The notes: generated by a model from the letters alone, not told the origin. 64,000 bases of DNA from Guptibacillus algicola (GCF_020171805.1 NZ_JAIVAF010000004.1:62001-126000); one strand, 5' to 3'. Counted from the first letter of the stretch, positions 1 to 8,960 are shown. Numbers and translations are program-made.

Positions 1-421
1 AAATAAAAATAGCTTCGAAGTACGCTTTAATGCCTAATGCTTCTATATTGTTCATCTGAAACTGTCCGAATCCATTCGTAATCATGCCAAGTGAGATATG
101 ACGGTCCTTCAATTCCTCTAACATAGGGATGAGTTTAGGAAAGGCTACACAGTGATGTTGAAACTCAGTTATGTAATCGTGAAGCAAGTCTTCCCATGTC
201 ACACCTTTTAACTCTAATTCTGATACCATTTGTTGATAAACCTTATCCTTCCAAACGTAGCCTCTTTGATCAAGGGCTATAAACCTATCAATATACACCT
301 GCCTTGGAATGTGACTCACTACGTGTGATAATCTGTCGTACTGATCGTCAATAAATGCCTTTACTGATGCATCACGATTCAGCAGTGTCCCATCTAAATC
401 GAATAGAATTGTCTTGATCAT
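1..421 (-). CDS. HAD-superfamily hydrolase (3' part outside window)
   Basis: The ATG at 421 opens a frame that runs off the left edge, giving about 140 residues. The N-terminus has the HAD motif I signature DLDGT with both aspartates, followed by a helical cap region; an ITNG segment about 110 residues in fits motif II. HAD enzymes of this layout are usually phosphatases of small phosphorylated metabolites in the cytoplasm; the substrate cannot be read from the sequence. A terminator separates it from the PspC gene upstream, so it probably has its own promoter or depends on read-through. Motifs III and IV lie outside the window. Confidence 0.85.
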   Translation of the reverse strand, partial: MIKTILFDLDGTLLNRDASVKAFIDDQYDRLSHVVSHIPRQVYIDRFIALDQRGYVWKDKVYQQMVSELELKGVTWEDLLHDYITEFQHHCVAFPKLIPMLEELKDRHISLGMITNGFGQFQMNNIEALGIKAYFEAIFI

Positions 422-438
422 GTCTTTCCTCCTTTCCA

Positions 439-471
439 CAAAAAAAATAAGTGAAGACCACTGTCTTCACC
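439..471 (-). terminator. Rho-independent terminator after PspC gene
   Basis: Inverted repeat GTGAAGAC/GTCTTCAC (451-470) with a four-base loop, followed on the minus strand by a long T tract. It lies directly after the PspC stop codon. Confidence 0.85.
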
Positions 472-675
472 TTACTCCCAAACATCTTTATCATCTGGCA
501 AGATGAGTGCTGCAGCCACATAAACAATAATCATGGGGAGACCTACCATGAGAAGAGTCAGTACGATAAAAATGATTCGTAACAAACTCGCATCGATGTT
601 CCAAACCTCACTTAGTCCACCTAACACACCTGATAGTTTCCGATCTTGTGTCGACTTATATAACTTCTTCTTCAT
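472..675 (-). CDS. PspC-domain small membrane protein
   Basis: 67 residues beginning MKKKLYKS. The start at 675 is chosen because AAAGGTGG lies eight bases upstream; a longer frame up to 741 has no such site. A PspC domain fills the protein: a basic start, a GVLGGLSE segment, then one hydrophobic helix and a short acidic tail after ILPDD. PspC proteins sit in the membrane and in some bacteria take part in envelope stress, but a role here is not shown. A second copy of the family is at 61948-62151. Confidence 0.85.
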   Translation of the reverse strand: MKKKLYKSTQDRKLSGVLGGLSEVWNIDASLLRIIFIVLTLLMVGLPMIIVYVAAALILPDDKDVWE

Positions 676-746
676 ACGAACATCCACCTTTCTTTTAGGT
701 ACTTGTCTCTCTTTACGTTTCCCATTAGGAAAAGGTTTCATAATGT

Positions 747-2063
747 CTACGAGATATCTGCCTTCGTTTCCTCCTCACGAACCAAATGAACTGAAGAAGC
801 TTCTTTAACATGAAAGGATATCGTGACTGTTGTGCCTTTTCCTACTTTACTTTCGAACCTGAGATGACCTTCCATTGCACTGATGATACTATGGGTAACC
901 ATCATGCCGAGGCCTGTCCCCTTTTCTTTGGTTGTAAAAAATGGTTCGCCGATACGTGAGAGCTGTTCTTTTGTCATCCCTATACCTGTATCAGAAATAG
1001 AAATGACCACTTCACGTCCTTTTTTACTCGCAATGACCGTTAACGTGCCACCGCCTGGCATCGCCTCGATCGAGTTTTTCAAGATATTCATAATACATTG
1101 CTGGAACTTCTTTTTCTCATATTCGATAATCGTTGAAGGGAGCTCAATATGCTTTTGAATCGCTACATCATTCATTGTTGCAAGTGGTTGAATAACGTTA
1201 AGACTTGAATCTAACTCTCTTTCGATCTCGATCACATCGAACTTTTCTGGATAGGGTTTGGCAAAGGTCAGGTAATCGTTTATTATATCTGTCGCCCGGT
1301 CGATTTCTTTAATAGCGAGATCCATATAGCCTTTTGTTTTCTTATCTTTCACATCACTATCAATCAGTTGGAGAAACCCTCTGCTTACGGTCAATGGATT
1401 TCTCACCTCATGAGAAATACTCGCAGCAAGATGACTCGCGACTTTTAACTTCTGTCCTTCCATGACAGAATTCATTAAGTTGAACTGCTTGATGAACACT
1501 TCATAGACTAGAATGGCTATGATGATCCCAAGAGAAGTAGCAAAGTTGAAAATAAGCCATACCTCAGTAGATATTCCAGTATCAAAGAATGCCAGTGAAA
1601 ATCCAGTTGATGTCCATCCCACTACACTATCTATCAAAACAGCTAATAGAAGTTTATGTTTTAAGCTAAGTTTCTTAAATTTAGGAGATAAGAAAGAAAT
1701 GATGATTGCGAGGCCACCGAAAAAGATAAGTGTCGGAATAAAACCAGATCCACCCATTGAATAGCGAAACCCTAGTGTAACCACCAAATATCCAAACGCA
1801 ACCCAATGCCCACCATACAACCCTCCCAAGATAAAGGGGATCCTTCTTAAGTCTAAAATAAATTCATCATTGAAAGTAATAGGATACATCATACAAAAGA
1901 TGATCGATATGCCAGGAAATATTGTGAGGATCCATTTCGAAGATCGCTTCAAAAAGTTTGTATGCTGCAGGAGATAGAATATCTGTATAATGCTCAACGG
2001 GGCAAAAACCACCAATAGATTTAATAGCACGCTCTTAGCCGTTAATAGCAATGGTTTCACCAC
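747..2063 (-). CDS. membrane sensor histidine kinase, 5TM-LYT type (KinB-like)
   Basis: 438 residues. The first ~195 form about six membrane segments with the pattern of the 5TMR-LYT sensor module seen in LytS and sporulation kinase KinB. HisKA follows with phospho-acceptor His218 in SISHEVRNPLT, then a HATPase domain with N box (NILKNSIEAM), G1 (DTGIGM) and G2 (GTGLGM). No response regulator gene adjoins it, which fits orphan sporulation-type kinases that feed Spo0F. The start is a GTG without a convincing ribosome binding site, so a few N-terminal residues are uncertain. The signal sensed is unknown. Confidence 0.88.
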   Translation of the reverse strand: MVKPLLLTAKSVLLNLLVVFAPLSIIQIFYLLQHTNFLKRSSKWILTIFPGISIIFCMMYPITFNDEFILDLRRIPFILGGLYGGHWVAFGYLVVTLGFRYSMGGSGFIPTLIFFGGLAIIISFLSPKFKKLSLKHKLLLAVLIDSVVGWTSTGFSLAFFDTGISTEVWLIFNFATSLGIIIAILVYEVFIKQFNLMNSVMEGQKLKVASHLAASISHEVRNPLTVSRGFLQLIDSDVKDKKTKGYMDLAIKEIDRATDIINDYLTFAKPYPEKFDVIEIERELDSSLNVIQPLATMNDVAIQKHIELPSTIIEYEKKKFQQCIMNILKNSIEAMPGGGTLTVIASKKGREVVISISDTGIGMTKEQLSRIGEPFFTTKEKGTGLGMMVTHSIISAMEGHLRFESKVGKGTTVTISFHVKEASSVHLVREEETKADIS

Positions 2064-2232
2064 ACAATTAGATTTATTAGGTTTCCACTACTTATAGATT
2101 CTGCCCCAAAAGTCCCATTCCTCTTTTACTAATACAACGTTTATAAAAGTTTTTAAAAGAGTATAATAGTCCCCTTTTCATCTTTAGTGCAAAAGAATCC
2201 CCTTTCATACAGCACTTACCATTTAAACCAAT

Positions 2233-2748
2233 TTAAGCATATTTTCGATAACAGGCGTAAACATCCAATTTCTTCTCCCATTTCATCACTCGTTTTTCAT
2301 GATTCATCCCGAGACCCCTTGCAACTTTCACAGAACGATCGTTGAGTGGATCGATCAGAGAGATAAGCCGATCGCCTTTCATGTTCTGAAACCAGTAAGT
2401 TTTACAAGCTTGTGCAGCTTCTATAGCATAGCCTTTTCCCCAATACCTTTTCATAAATAGATAACCGATTTCAACTTCCATGTTTCCTTCAACTTTTTGT
2501 AGTACAAGACCACATTGTCCTAGGCAATCACCGGTACCCTTTTCTTCAACGATCCAAAGCCCAACACCATACTTACCATAATTCTCTCGTGTCCATTCAA
2601 TCCACTTTATGGTTTCTTCACGATTTTTCAATCCTTTATAATACCTCATCACGTCAGGATCCTGAAACATTTCCAAGAGAGATTCGACATCATCACGGTA
2701 CATTTCTCTCAGAACGAGTCGATCTGTTGTAAGAATGATTTTCTTCAT
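2233..2748 (-). CDS. GNAT acetyltransferase, RimJ/RimL type
   Basis: 171 residues starting with the TDRLVLRE pattern typical of RimJ/RimL-like GNATs. The acetyl-CoA loop is represented by KRYWGKGYAIEAA, and the C-terminal DPLNDRSVKVARGLG segment matches the usual N-x-x-S motif V region. These enzymes transfer acetyl groups from acetyl-CoA to amines of proteins or small molecules; the target is unknown. It is a single gene, and one of six GNAT genes in the window. Confidence 0.85.
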   Translation of the reverse strand: MKKIILTTDRLVLREMYRDDVESLLEMFQDPDVMRYYKGLKNREETIKWIEWTRENYGKYGVGLWIVEEKGTGDCLGQCGLVLQKVEGNMEVEIGYLFMKRYWGKGYAIEAAQACKTYWFQNMKGDRLISLIDPLNDRSVKVARGLGMNHEKRVMKWEKKLDVYACYRKYA

Positions 2749-2843
2749 GTCTTCACTTCCTTTTGAGAGGAAAAGTCTTTCTTTATACTATGCCTCGTTC
2801 GATTAAAATCATGTTTGTAAGAAGAGAAATGCAATAGTGAACT

Positions 2844-2876
2844 AAAAAGGGAACTCCATGAGGCTGAAGTTCCCTT
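2844..2876 (-). terminator. terminator after VOC-family gene
   Basis: Perfect 9-bp inverted repeat AAGGGAACT/AGTTCCCTT with a T tract on the minus strand, 24 bases after the VOC stop codon. Confidence 0.8.
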
Positions 2877-2899
2877 GTCTTATTCAACTATTTGATCCT

Positions 2900-3274
2900 T
2901 TATCCCGTACAAATCATCACAACGTTTCCATCAGGATCTTCAACTGTGAAAAAGGAAAAATCATCGAAATGAATAGGCTCAGAATCAATTTTATACCCGA
3001 GTTCTTTTACGAATGAATACGCCTGTTGAATATCATCAGTATGGAAATTAAAGATAGGATGCTTCGAAGGATCGACCTGTTTCGTTTCTCCTTCAGGTCC
3101 AGCATCGAGTACAACTCCAGTATGATGATTGATCTTTAGGTTATAGACAGGCTTTCTTACTTCTTCTAAATCGACCTCTTGACTGAGTAGCTTCGTATAC
3201 CACAACACAGAGCTTTCTAAATCAGTGACATGAACAAAAATCGTATGTACTTTGTTTGCGATCGGACTGATCAT
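2900..3274 (-). CDS. VOC-superfamily (glyoxalase/bleomycin-resistance fold) protein
   Basis: 124 residues from the ATG at 3274, which has AAGGAGG nine bases upstream; the longer frame to 3340 would run into a terminator. The single beta-alpha-beta-beta-beta module reads KVHTIFVHVTDLESSVLWY at the start and ends with FFTVEDPDGNVVMIC. VOC proteins are metal-dependent lyases, dioxygenases or drug-binding proteins; one module of this size normally dimerises. The substrate cannot be assigned. Confidence 0.85.
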   Translation of the reverse strand: MISPIANKVHTIFVHVTDLESSVLWYTKLLSQEVDLEEVRKPVYNLKINHHTGVVLDAGPEGETKQVDPSKHPIFNFHTDDIQQAYSFVKELGYKIDSEPIHFDDFSFFTVEDPDGNVVMICTG

Positions 3275-3303
3275 ATCATTCATCCTCCTTGTGTCGATGG
3301 GAA

Positions 3304-3332
3304 AACAGGGACGCCTACCCTCGGTAAGCGTC
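3304..3332 (-). terminator. terminator between yuiD-like and VOC genes
   Basis: 10-bp stem GACGCCTACC/GGTAAGCGTC (one G-U pair) with a three-base loop and a T-rich end on the minus strand. It lies between the start of the VOC gene and the end of the yuiD-like gene, so it ends the yuiD-like transcript. Confidence 0.65.
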
Positions 3333-3340
3333 TTTCTCAC

Positions 3341-3814
3341 CTATTTATTCTCTAACTTTGCAGAAAAGAAACCTAACGCTGCACCAAGGATGGCACCGCC
3401 AAGAACCTCAACAGGTTGATGTCCTAGAAGCTCTTTCAATTCCTTCTCCCTTTCAACAAATTCAAAACTAGCAAATTGACCTGAACTTGATATTTCAGCA
3501 ATGTTATCTTCGAGATCATTAACAAGCTGAGCAATCTCACCCGTATGACGGCGAATTCCTTGAGCATCATACATGACGATCACACCAAAAATGGCTGCTA
3601 GGGCTGTTTCTGTATGACGCGACCCTTTGTTCGAAGCGATATACGTCGCGAGCGCCGACACCCCTGCTGAGTGAGAGCTTGGCATTCCACCAGTCGTTGC
3701 AACTTGTTTCACATCCCACTCGCCCGTTAACCGTTTGTACGTAAGGATCTTCAATCCTTGTGCAATCGCAATTGAGGATACCGCTGTTAAAATTCCTCGA
3801 TTCATTTTCTGCAT
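3341..3814 (-). CDS. yuiD: divergent PAP2-family membrane protein (YuiD-like)
   Basis: 157 residues; ATG at 3814 with GGAGG eight bases upstream. The GGMPSSHSAG segment and the later QGIRRHTGE segment match the DUF212 family of divergent PAP2/acid-phosphatase-related proteins, to which B. subtilis YuiD belongs. Several hydrophobic segments suggest a membrane protein. PAP2 enzymes remove phosphate from lipid-linked or small phosphate esters; activity in this divergent branch is not established. Confidence 0.85.
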   Translation of the reverse strand: MQKMNRGILTAVSSIAIAQGLKILTYKRLTGEWDVKQVATTGGMPSSHSAGVSALATYIASNKGSRHTETALAAIFGVIVMYDAQGIRRHTGEIAQLVNDLEDNIAEISSSGQFASFEFVEREKELKELLGHQPVEVLGGAILGAALGFFSAKLENK

Positions 3815-3958
3815 CTTTTCAACCTCCACTTAAGCTATCATTCTTTTATTCCCAATACCCTAAGTAGAATGGTTTTATTCGATAGATTCGAGATTCCTTA
3901 ACAATTAGTCGTGATGTTCATAAGTATGTTCATACAAAATGGGTCATTACCCGGGCCA

Positions 3959-4441
3959 CTACCCTGCCTTCACAACTTTCTTTGAAGGTTTCTTTATTTT
4001 ATATTTCTGCCCAACTACTCGGATGATAGGCGTACCGATGATGGTTGGGAGAAACCAGTAGTAGATGGTCGGAAGCTCGTTCAGAACTGGGATCTTAGAC
4101 ACATTTACGACTAAAGTCGCCGTTATGATACCAATATAGGATCCTAGCATTCCGCCAATGTGAAGCGTTAACCATTTCTTTGACTTTTTCTTTTTCACAG
4201 ATAGGAACCCTAGCAAAGCAAGCCCATATGAAAACAATGCGATATAAAAAAGATACTGACTTTCTTTCCAGTGAATGATCGCCATGAGTACAGCTGTAAT
4301 AAACACAGCCACGTATGACGCATGATAGAGTTGACCAACATTCGTGTGCTTACCCTTTCGTTTCTTGAACGCCATCGCAAACACACCGCTGATCAAACAA
4401 ATCGATCCAGCTATAATATGTATAACTAACAAAAATCCCAC
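3959..4441 (-). CDS. DUF2306-like membrane protein
   Basis: 160 residues with about five hydrophobic helices. The early histidine, the AFKKRKGKHTNVGQLYHA loop and a central WLTLHIGGM histidine are the features of the DUF2306 family. The start is a GTG with a purine-rich site upstream. Function is unknown; the conserved membrane histidines could bind haem or metal, but that is inference. It precedes two further membrane proteins on the same strand. Confidence 0.7.
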   Translation of the reverse strand: MGFLLVIHIIAGSICLISGVFAMAFKKRKGKHTNVGQLYHASYVAVFITAVLMAIIHWKESQYLFYIALFSYGLALLGFLSVKKKKSKKWLTLHIGGMLGSYIGIITATLVVNVSKIPVLNELPTIYYWFLPTIIGTPIIRVVGQKYKIKKPSKKVVKAG

Positions 4442-4475
4442 TAAAAACCCTCTCCACTCTTTTCAATTTCATTCC

Positions 4476-5084
4476 TCACGCTCTTAGCCAATATGTTCTC
4501 ATTCCGTTATTTACGATAGTCGATTGGTTTGGGACTTGTTTCACAAGGAGTATGAAGCTTAATATATCCACTGAAGATGCGGCAGCATTCAGTAGAATCA
4601 AGACTTTAAGCGTTGTCGTCAACAAGCCTAGCCCACTAAGGACAAGTGGCAGGAGAATGGATAGAATGATAAAAGGTGCCACTGTAATCAGGATGTACCG
4701 GCCTTTTGATATACGTTCTTCACTTACAACAAATCCTCCAAACGCTGTTACCCCAACAATGGTTTTATCTGATTTCATAAAGTTTGGGATGAACACTAAA
4801 TGAAGGAGCTCATGAATGATCAAAAGTAGCACGATACCGATTAGAAAACCTGTGTGAATAGTAAAAGTGATGGAGCTTAAAGTGATCCCGAACTCTCGTA
4901 ACGAGAGCGAAGAAACGGCCATGATGACAAGCGCACTCAACAATGCCGTCATGATCATGATGGGAATCGAGAACAGAATCGCTTGAGTAGTATTCCGCGG
5001 TTCTTTTAACGGAGTCCATCCTGACGTTACTAATTCGTTATGAACATGATCATCGCCCTTAGGAACTTTACTCTGAATCTTCAT
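4476..5084 (-). CDS. DUF3267 membrane protein with HExxH metalloprotease-type motif
   Basis: 202 residues. After a cytoplasmic N-terminus come two membrane helices and then IIHELLHLVFIPNF, a zinc-type HExxH motif inside a hydrophobic stretch, followed by further helices. This is the pattern of the DUF3267 family, distantly like site-2-type intramembrane metalloproteases. Its start codon overlaps the stop of the small membrane protein upstream by four bases (ATGA), so the two are translationally coupled. Substrate unknown. Confidence 0.8.
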   Translation of the reverse strand: MKIQSKVPKGDDHVHNELVTSGWTPLKEPRNTTQAILFSIPIMIMTALLSALVIMAVSSLSLREFGITLSSITFTIHTGFLIGIVLLLIIHELLHLVFIPNFMKSDKTIVGVTAFGGFVVSEERISKGRYILITVAPFIILSILLPLVLSGLGLLTTTLKVLILLNAAASSVDILSFILLVKQVPNQSTIVNNGMRTYWLRA

Positions 5085-5272
5085 CGTACCCTCTCATTGC
5101 CTACTCCTTTTCTCAAAAACGCCGATGATAGAATCAGAGCGATCCCAAGTGCTACGAATGCAATAATAATCGACGTTGTTGCACGATCTAAGTAAACTAA
5201 CGTAAGACCTGTCAAAAGAAATACTAGTCCAAGAAATAAGTTTACCTTCCCTAATATAGAGACTCGTTTCAT
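5081..5272 (-). CDS. small two-helix membrane protein
   Basis: 63 residues starting MKRVSILGK, with AAAGGGG upstream and two hydrophobic segments separated by a short charged turn (YLDRAT). It is the first gene of a pair with the DUF3267 protein (ATGA overlap), so it may be a partner or a regulator of it. I do not recognise the family. Confidence 0.65.
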   Translation of the reverse strand: MKRVSILGKVNLFLGLVFLLTGLTLVYLDRATTSIIIAFVALGIALILSSAFLRKGVGNERVR

Positions 5273-5346
5273 AATGCTTACCCCTTTCTTTCTAAGATGC
5301 CACTACATGCTTTCGATTCAAACATCTAAATTCCTTTTTTTGGTAC

Positions 5347-5377
5347 AAAAAAAGACATTCCCCAATAGGAAATGCCT
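5347..5377 (-). terminator. terminator after acyl-CoA ligase gene
   Basis: 9-bp stem (GGCATTTCC with GGGAATGTC, two wobble pairs) and seven Ts on the minus strand, just after the stop codon of the ligase. Confidence 0.85.
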
Positions 5378-5383
5378 TGCTAC

Positions 5384-6973
5384 TTAGTTTACTAGTCGAT
5401 TCTTATCCTTCCAGAACGATTTTCGAATTACGACCTTTTGGATCTTTCCTGATGCTGTTTTTGGAAGTTCGTCGATGAACGACACACTTTTCGGTGCTTT
5501 GAAATGAGCGAGCTTTTCACGGCAAAATGCGATGAGCTCATCTTCCGTCAATGTTTCACCTTCACGGAGAACGACAACCGCATGCGGACTCTCTCCCCAT
5601 TTTTCATCTGGTTTTGATACAACAGCTGCTTCTAGTATAGAAGGATGTTCATACAGCGTTGCTTCTACTTCAATAGAAGAAATGTTTTCACCACCGCTAA
5701 TGATCACGTCTTTTTTCCGATCGACGATCTCGATATTCCCACCTTCATCCACGACCGCCATGTCTCCTGTATAAAGCCACCCATCACGGATTGTCGCATT
5801 CGTTGCTTCTGGATTTTTATAATAGCCTTCCATGACACCGTTCGTACGCGTAACAATCTCACCGATTGATTTTCCATCATGTGGCACTTCATCGCCAAGT
5901 TCATCAAAGACTTTTACTTTGCTTCCGATCATAGCGTATCCCGCTTTTGCTTGTAGACGGTACCGTTCTTCTGCCGGTCGATTGATATCCATCGAACGCA
6001 ATTCGGACGTAGTAATGAGCGGCGAAATTTCAGTCATGCCGTACACCTGGGTGAACTTCCAGCCGAGACCTTCTTCTACTTTTCTCACAAAGGCTGGAGG
6101 TGGTGCTGATCCTGCGATGACCACTCGGACGTCTTGATCGATTTCAGGCTTTTCTTCCTCAAACGCTTCGATCACCATATTTAACACAGTTGGAGCCATA
6201 TGTAGTATCGAAACACCATGCTTCTTGATTTTATCTAAAATGAGAGAAGGCTCTGTTTTCCTTAACATCACCTGTGTTGCGCCGTTTGCCGTATAGTAAA
6301 AAGGTGAACCCCAGCCATTCACATGAAACATCGGTAGTACGTGAAGAAGCGTATCTTGATCACTAACACGGAGATGATGCATGGTGGAGAGTGCATGCAA
6401 ATAATTCGAACGATGACTCAACAAGACTCCCTTCGGATCCCCCGTTGTCCCGCTCGTGTATAACAACGATGCGATATCATCTTCCTCTAGTTGGGTCCGT
6501 TCGAAACCTTCATCTGAAAACGTCTTGAGCCAAGGCTCATAGGCCCGCCCACCATCCTGCTCATTTCCATGAACAAACACATGTTTAAGGTTTGTAAGAA
6601 GTGGTAGCACATTTTCAACAAGGGGAAACAGCTCTTCATCTACAAAGAGAACTTTACTTTCACTATGTTCTAGAATGAATTGATAATCAGTCGGTTTGAG
6701 ACGTGTGTTCAATGGTGTCATGATCGCTCCGACTTGAAACACACCATAAAACCCTTCTAGCATTTCAGTCGTGTTTGGTGCAAGGTATGCTACCTTATCA
6801 CCCTTCTCAATCCCAAGTGCTTGGAGTCCACGTGAGAGCTGGTTCACTCGGCTGTTCAACTGTTTATACGTTAATACCCGCTCATCATCAATAATCGCGG
6901 GCTTTTCTCCATACAAGTCGACAGCTCGATCAAGAAAGTCAGTTAACACTAACGGTACGTTCAACACATCCAC
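5384..6973 (-). CDS. acyl-CoA synthetase (AMP-forming, fatty-acid--CoA ligase type)
   Basis: 529 residues, the usual length of ANL-family ligases. Visible motifs: P-loop SLLYTSGTTGDPKGV (about 170-185), YGMTEISP, GWLYTGD, DRKKDVIISGGENIS, and the C-terminal catalytic lysine in LPKTASGKIQK. It should activate a carboxylic acid with ATP to an acyl-adenylate and pass it to CoA. The branch resembles medium/long-chain fatty-acid ligases, but chain length is not readable. It is monocistronic with its own terminator. A cre-like site lies just upstream of the start (6990-7003), suggesting catabolite repression. Confidence 0.9.
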   Translation of the reverse strand: MDVLNVPLVLTDFLDRAVDLYGEKPAIIDDERVLTYKQLNSRVNQLSRGLQALGIEKGDKVAYLAPNTTEMLEGFYGVFQVGAIMTPLNTRLKPTDYQFILEHSESKVLFVDEELFPLVENVLPLLTNLKHVFVHGNEQDGGRAYEPWLKTFSDEGFERTQLEEDDIASLLYTSGTTGDPKGVLLSHRSNYLHALSTMHHLRVSDQDTLLHVLPMFHVNGWGSPFYYTANGATQVMLRKTEPSLILDKIKKHGVSILHMAPTVLNMVIEAFEEEKPEIDQDVRVVIAGSAPPPAFVRKVEEGLGWKFTQVYGMTEISPLITTSELRSMDINRPAEERYRLQAKAGYAMIGSKVKVFDELGDEVPHDGKSIGEIVTRTNGVMEGYYKNPEATNATIRDGWLYTGDMAVVDEGGNIEIVDRKKDVIISGGENISSIEVEATLYEHPSILEAAVVSKPDEKWGESPHAVVVLREGETLTEDELIAFCREKLAHFKAPKSVSFIDELPKTASGKIQKVVIRKSFWKDKNRLVN

Positions 6974-6989
6974 TCTCCCTTATGAGAAT

Positions 6990-7003
6990 TTAAAGCGTTT
7001 ACA
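6990..7003. promoter_or_regulatory. candidate cre (CcpA) site
   Basis: TTAAAGCGTTTACA differs from the cre consensus (TGWNANCGNTNWCA, read on the other strand) at one position. It begins 17 bases upstream of the acyl-CoA ligase start, where CcpA binding would block the promoter or early transcription. Catabolite control of fatty-acid degradation is known in B. subtilis; this particular site is inferred. Confidence 0.4.
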
Positions 7004-7067
7004 TACTATTCTAATAATTCAACTGTACTATATCAACCATAAAAAGGAAAACAGAAACTATAACAAC

Positions 7068-7095
7068 GAAAAAGCGGCTTTTAAAAAGCCGCTTT
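7068..7095 (-). terminator. terminator after lipoprotein gene
   Basis: Stem AAAGCGGCTTTT/AAAAAGCCGCTTT with a T-rich end on the minus strand, directly after the lipoprotein stop. Confidence 0.85.
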
Positions 7096-7100
7096 CCCTA

Positions 7101-7577
7101 CTATTCGTCAATCTCGTAAACAAGTGTATCGAACAACGTATCATCCGTGTATAACAGCATTGCCCACTCGCCCTTTTTCGGGACTTTAACAGATGACGGT
7201 GCATGCGAATCCGCACCATTGTTCTCTCCCATTACAGGAATTGTCCACGCTTCATTTAGAATCTGGTGGACAGTACCGCTCTCACGGTGGTAGCCGACAA
7301 CGGTTAACTCAGCTTCCTCCACTCCCCATAGGTGCCACATCCATTTTTGACCTTCTAAACTAGGTTGGTCCATCCCAATTACCCCAGACTTCCCTTCATT
7401 GCCGACCATGTTTCCATCACCAAACGGCTCGGCTTTATTTTCCCACTCAATTTCATTAATATCTTCTTCCTGTACATATTCCGGAGCACCATCTGGGATT
7501 GTCACGACTTCTTCATTAGACGTACATCCTATTAGGAAAACGAAAAATAACCCAATCATCAACATCAATCTTCTCAT
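7101..7577 (-). CDS. putative secreted lipoprotein of unknown function
   Basis: 158 residues. A short signal peptide ends in the lipobox LIGC, so Cys18 should be lipidated and the protein anchored on the outer face of the membrane. The rest is acidic and rich in Trp and Gly, with a WMWHLWG segment and a beta-rich C-terminal half ending in DTLVYEIDE. I do not recognise a characterised family. It is a single gene, divergent from the acetyltransferase at 7731. Confidence 0.7.
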   Translation of the reverse strand: MRRLMLMIGLFFVFLIGCTSNEEVVTIPDGAPEYVQEEDINEIEWENKAEPFGDGNMVGNEGKSGVIGMDQPSLEGQKWMWHLWGVEEAELTVVGYHRESGTVHQILNEAWTIPVMGENNGADSHAPSSVKVPKKGEWAMLLYTDDTLFDTLVYEIDE

Positions 7578-7730
7578 ATTACTTCACACCTCTCGAAACG
7601 TTCAATCTTCGACCTATTCCTTCATCTTCTACTACTCATCATCCAAAACCTTCCATGCCCATCCATTTTATTTTCTTCTTGTGTAGATTTTCATTATACT
7701 TTTGATAGGAAGAGGAGAGGGGACAAATGA

Positions 7731-8174
7731 ATGAAAGCAATTCGAATACAATCAGAAGAGCAGTTAAAGCAGGCTTTTGAGATAAGAAAGACCGTATTTA
7801 TCGACGAACAGGGGACTCCCGAAGATGAAGAATACGACGCATTCGACAGTCTACATGCTGAGGCCGAGCATATCCTTATCTTAGACGGAGAACGTGCAGT
7901 CGGAACAGGCAGGTGGCGCATTCATGATGGCTATGGGAAACTTGAGCGTATTTGCATCCTTCCCTCCCACCGTAAGCAAGGCATTGGGAATAAGATCGTT
8001 CACAAACTTGAAGACCTTGCCGCAAAGCAAGGGATTACAAACGTTAAGCTTCATGGTCAAGTTCAAGCTGAAACGTTTTATCATAAGCTTGGGTACAAGA
8101 CGGTTTCTGACGTGTTTATGGAGGACGGCATCCCCCATATCCTTATGAAAAAAGCACTATCTGAAACATTTTAA
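7731..8174 (+). CDS. yjcF: GNAT acetyltransferase, YjcF-like
   Basis: 147 residues. VFIDEQGTPEDEE near the N-terminus, then GTGRWRIHDGYGKLERI and the acetyl-CoA binding CILPSHRKQGIGNKI pattern match the YjcF/ElaA-type single-domain GNATs. A purine-rich ribosome binding site precedes it; another ATG at 7727 is out of frame. The substrate is not known for this family. Confidence 0.85.
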   Translation: MKAIRIQSEEQLKQAFEIRKTVFIDEQGTPEDEEYDAFDSLHAEAEHILILDGERAVGTGRWRIHDGYGKLERICILPSHRKQGIGNKIVHKLEDLAAKQGITNVKLHGQVQAETFYHKLGYKTVSDVFMEDGIPHILMKKALSETF

Positions 8175-8225
8175 CTACTAATTACGTAATACAATAAAAG
8201 CTCGTCTAAAGAAAGGAAGGCTAGA

Positions 8226-8951
8226 ATGAGAAGCGGAAATCCTGTATTAAAGAACGACATCTTTCAGAACACAGGTGAACAAGGAGATACGATGACGCTC
8301 GGTGGAACTGTTGGAAAGACGTTTGTACTCTTTCTCTTTCTACTTGGAACTGCCGTCTACACCTGGTATCGCTTTTCTCAAGGTGAAGACATCATAGCAA
8401 TGATGATGATCGGAGGAATCGGAGCGCTCGTGGTGGCTCTCATAACGGTCTTTGTAAAGAAAGCGGCACCGATTACCGCTCCCATCTACGCAGCACTAGA
8501 AGGATTCGCAATAGGTGGGATATCAGCGATCCTTGAAAGCCAGTTTCCTGGTATCGTTATCCAGGCTGCAGCGCTAACGTTTTCTGTCATGGGTGTCCTG
8601 TTGTTCCTCTATGCAGCAAGGATTATTAAAGTAACGAAGAACTTCCGATTGATGGTCGTCTCTGCGACACTCGCGATCTTTGTTGTTTATTTACTTGATT
8701 TTGTTCTGAATATGTTTACAACCATGACAGTGCCATACTTGCATTCAAACGGCGTGATCGGAATCGGTATCTCTGTATTCATCGTTGCGATCGCGGCGCT
8801 CAACCTTGTATTAGACTTTGACTTTATCGAAAGAGGCGTCGATGCACGCGCACCTAAATACCTCGAATGGTACGGTGCATTTGGTCTTATGGTCACTCTA
8901 GTGTGGCTTTATATCGAGATTCTGAGACTTCTTCAGAAAATACGAAGATAG
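8226..8951 (+). CDS. Bax inhibitor-1 / YccA family membrane protein
   Basis: 241 residues with about seven membrane helices and a polar N-terminus of ~25 residues. The C-terminal half carries the BI-1 signature: LVLDFDFIERGV followed by a final helix region beginning YLEWYGAFGL. BI-1 proteins are proposed pH-sensitive calcium-leak channels or regulators of membrane proteases. The gene is preceded by a GGAAGG site and followed by its own terminator. Confidence 0.88.
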   Translation: MRSGNPVLKNDIFQNTGEQGDTMTLGGTVGKTFVLFLFLLGTAVYTWYRFSQGEDIIAMMMIGGIGALVVALITVFVKKAAPITAPIYAALEGFAIGGISAILESQFPGIVIQAAALTFSVMGVLLFLYAARIIKVTKNFRLMVVSATLAIFVVYLLDFVLNMFTTMTVPYLHSNGVIGIGISVFIVAIAALNLVLDFDFIERGVDARAPKYLEWYGAFGLMVTLVWLYIEILRLLQKIRR

Positions 8952-8960
8952 AACAAGAAT

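Noticed and set aside
533-808. Plus-strand ORF over the PspC gene and the start of the kinase region
   Set aside because: It is antisense to genes with clear domains and ribosome binding sites and shows no recognisable motif itself.
5532-6137. Several overlapping ORFs on both strands inside the acyl-CoA ligase gene
   Set aside because: The ligase frame is complete with all ANL motifs; the others are shadows in Ser/Arg-rich reverse frames.
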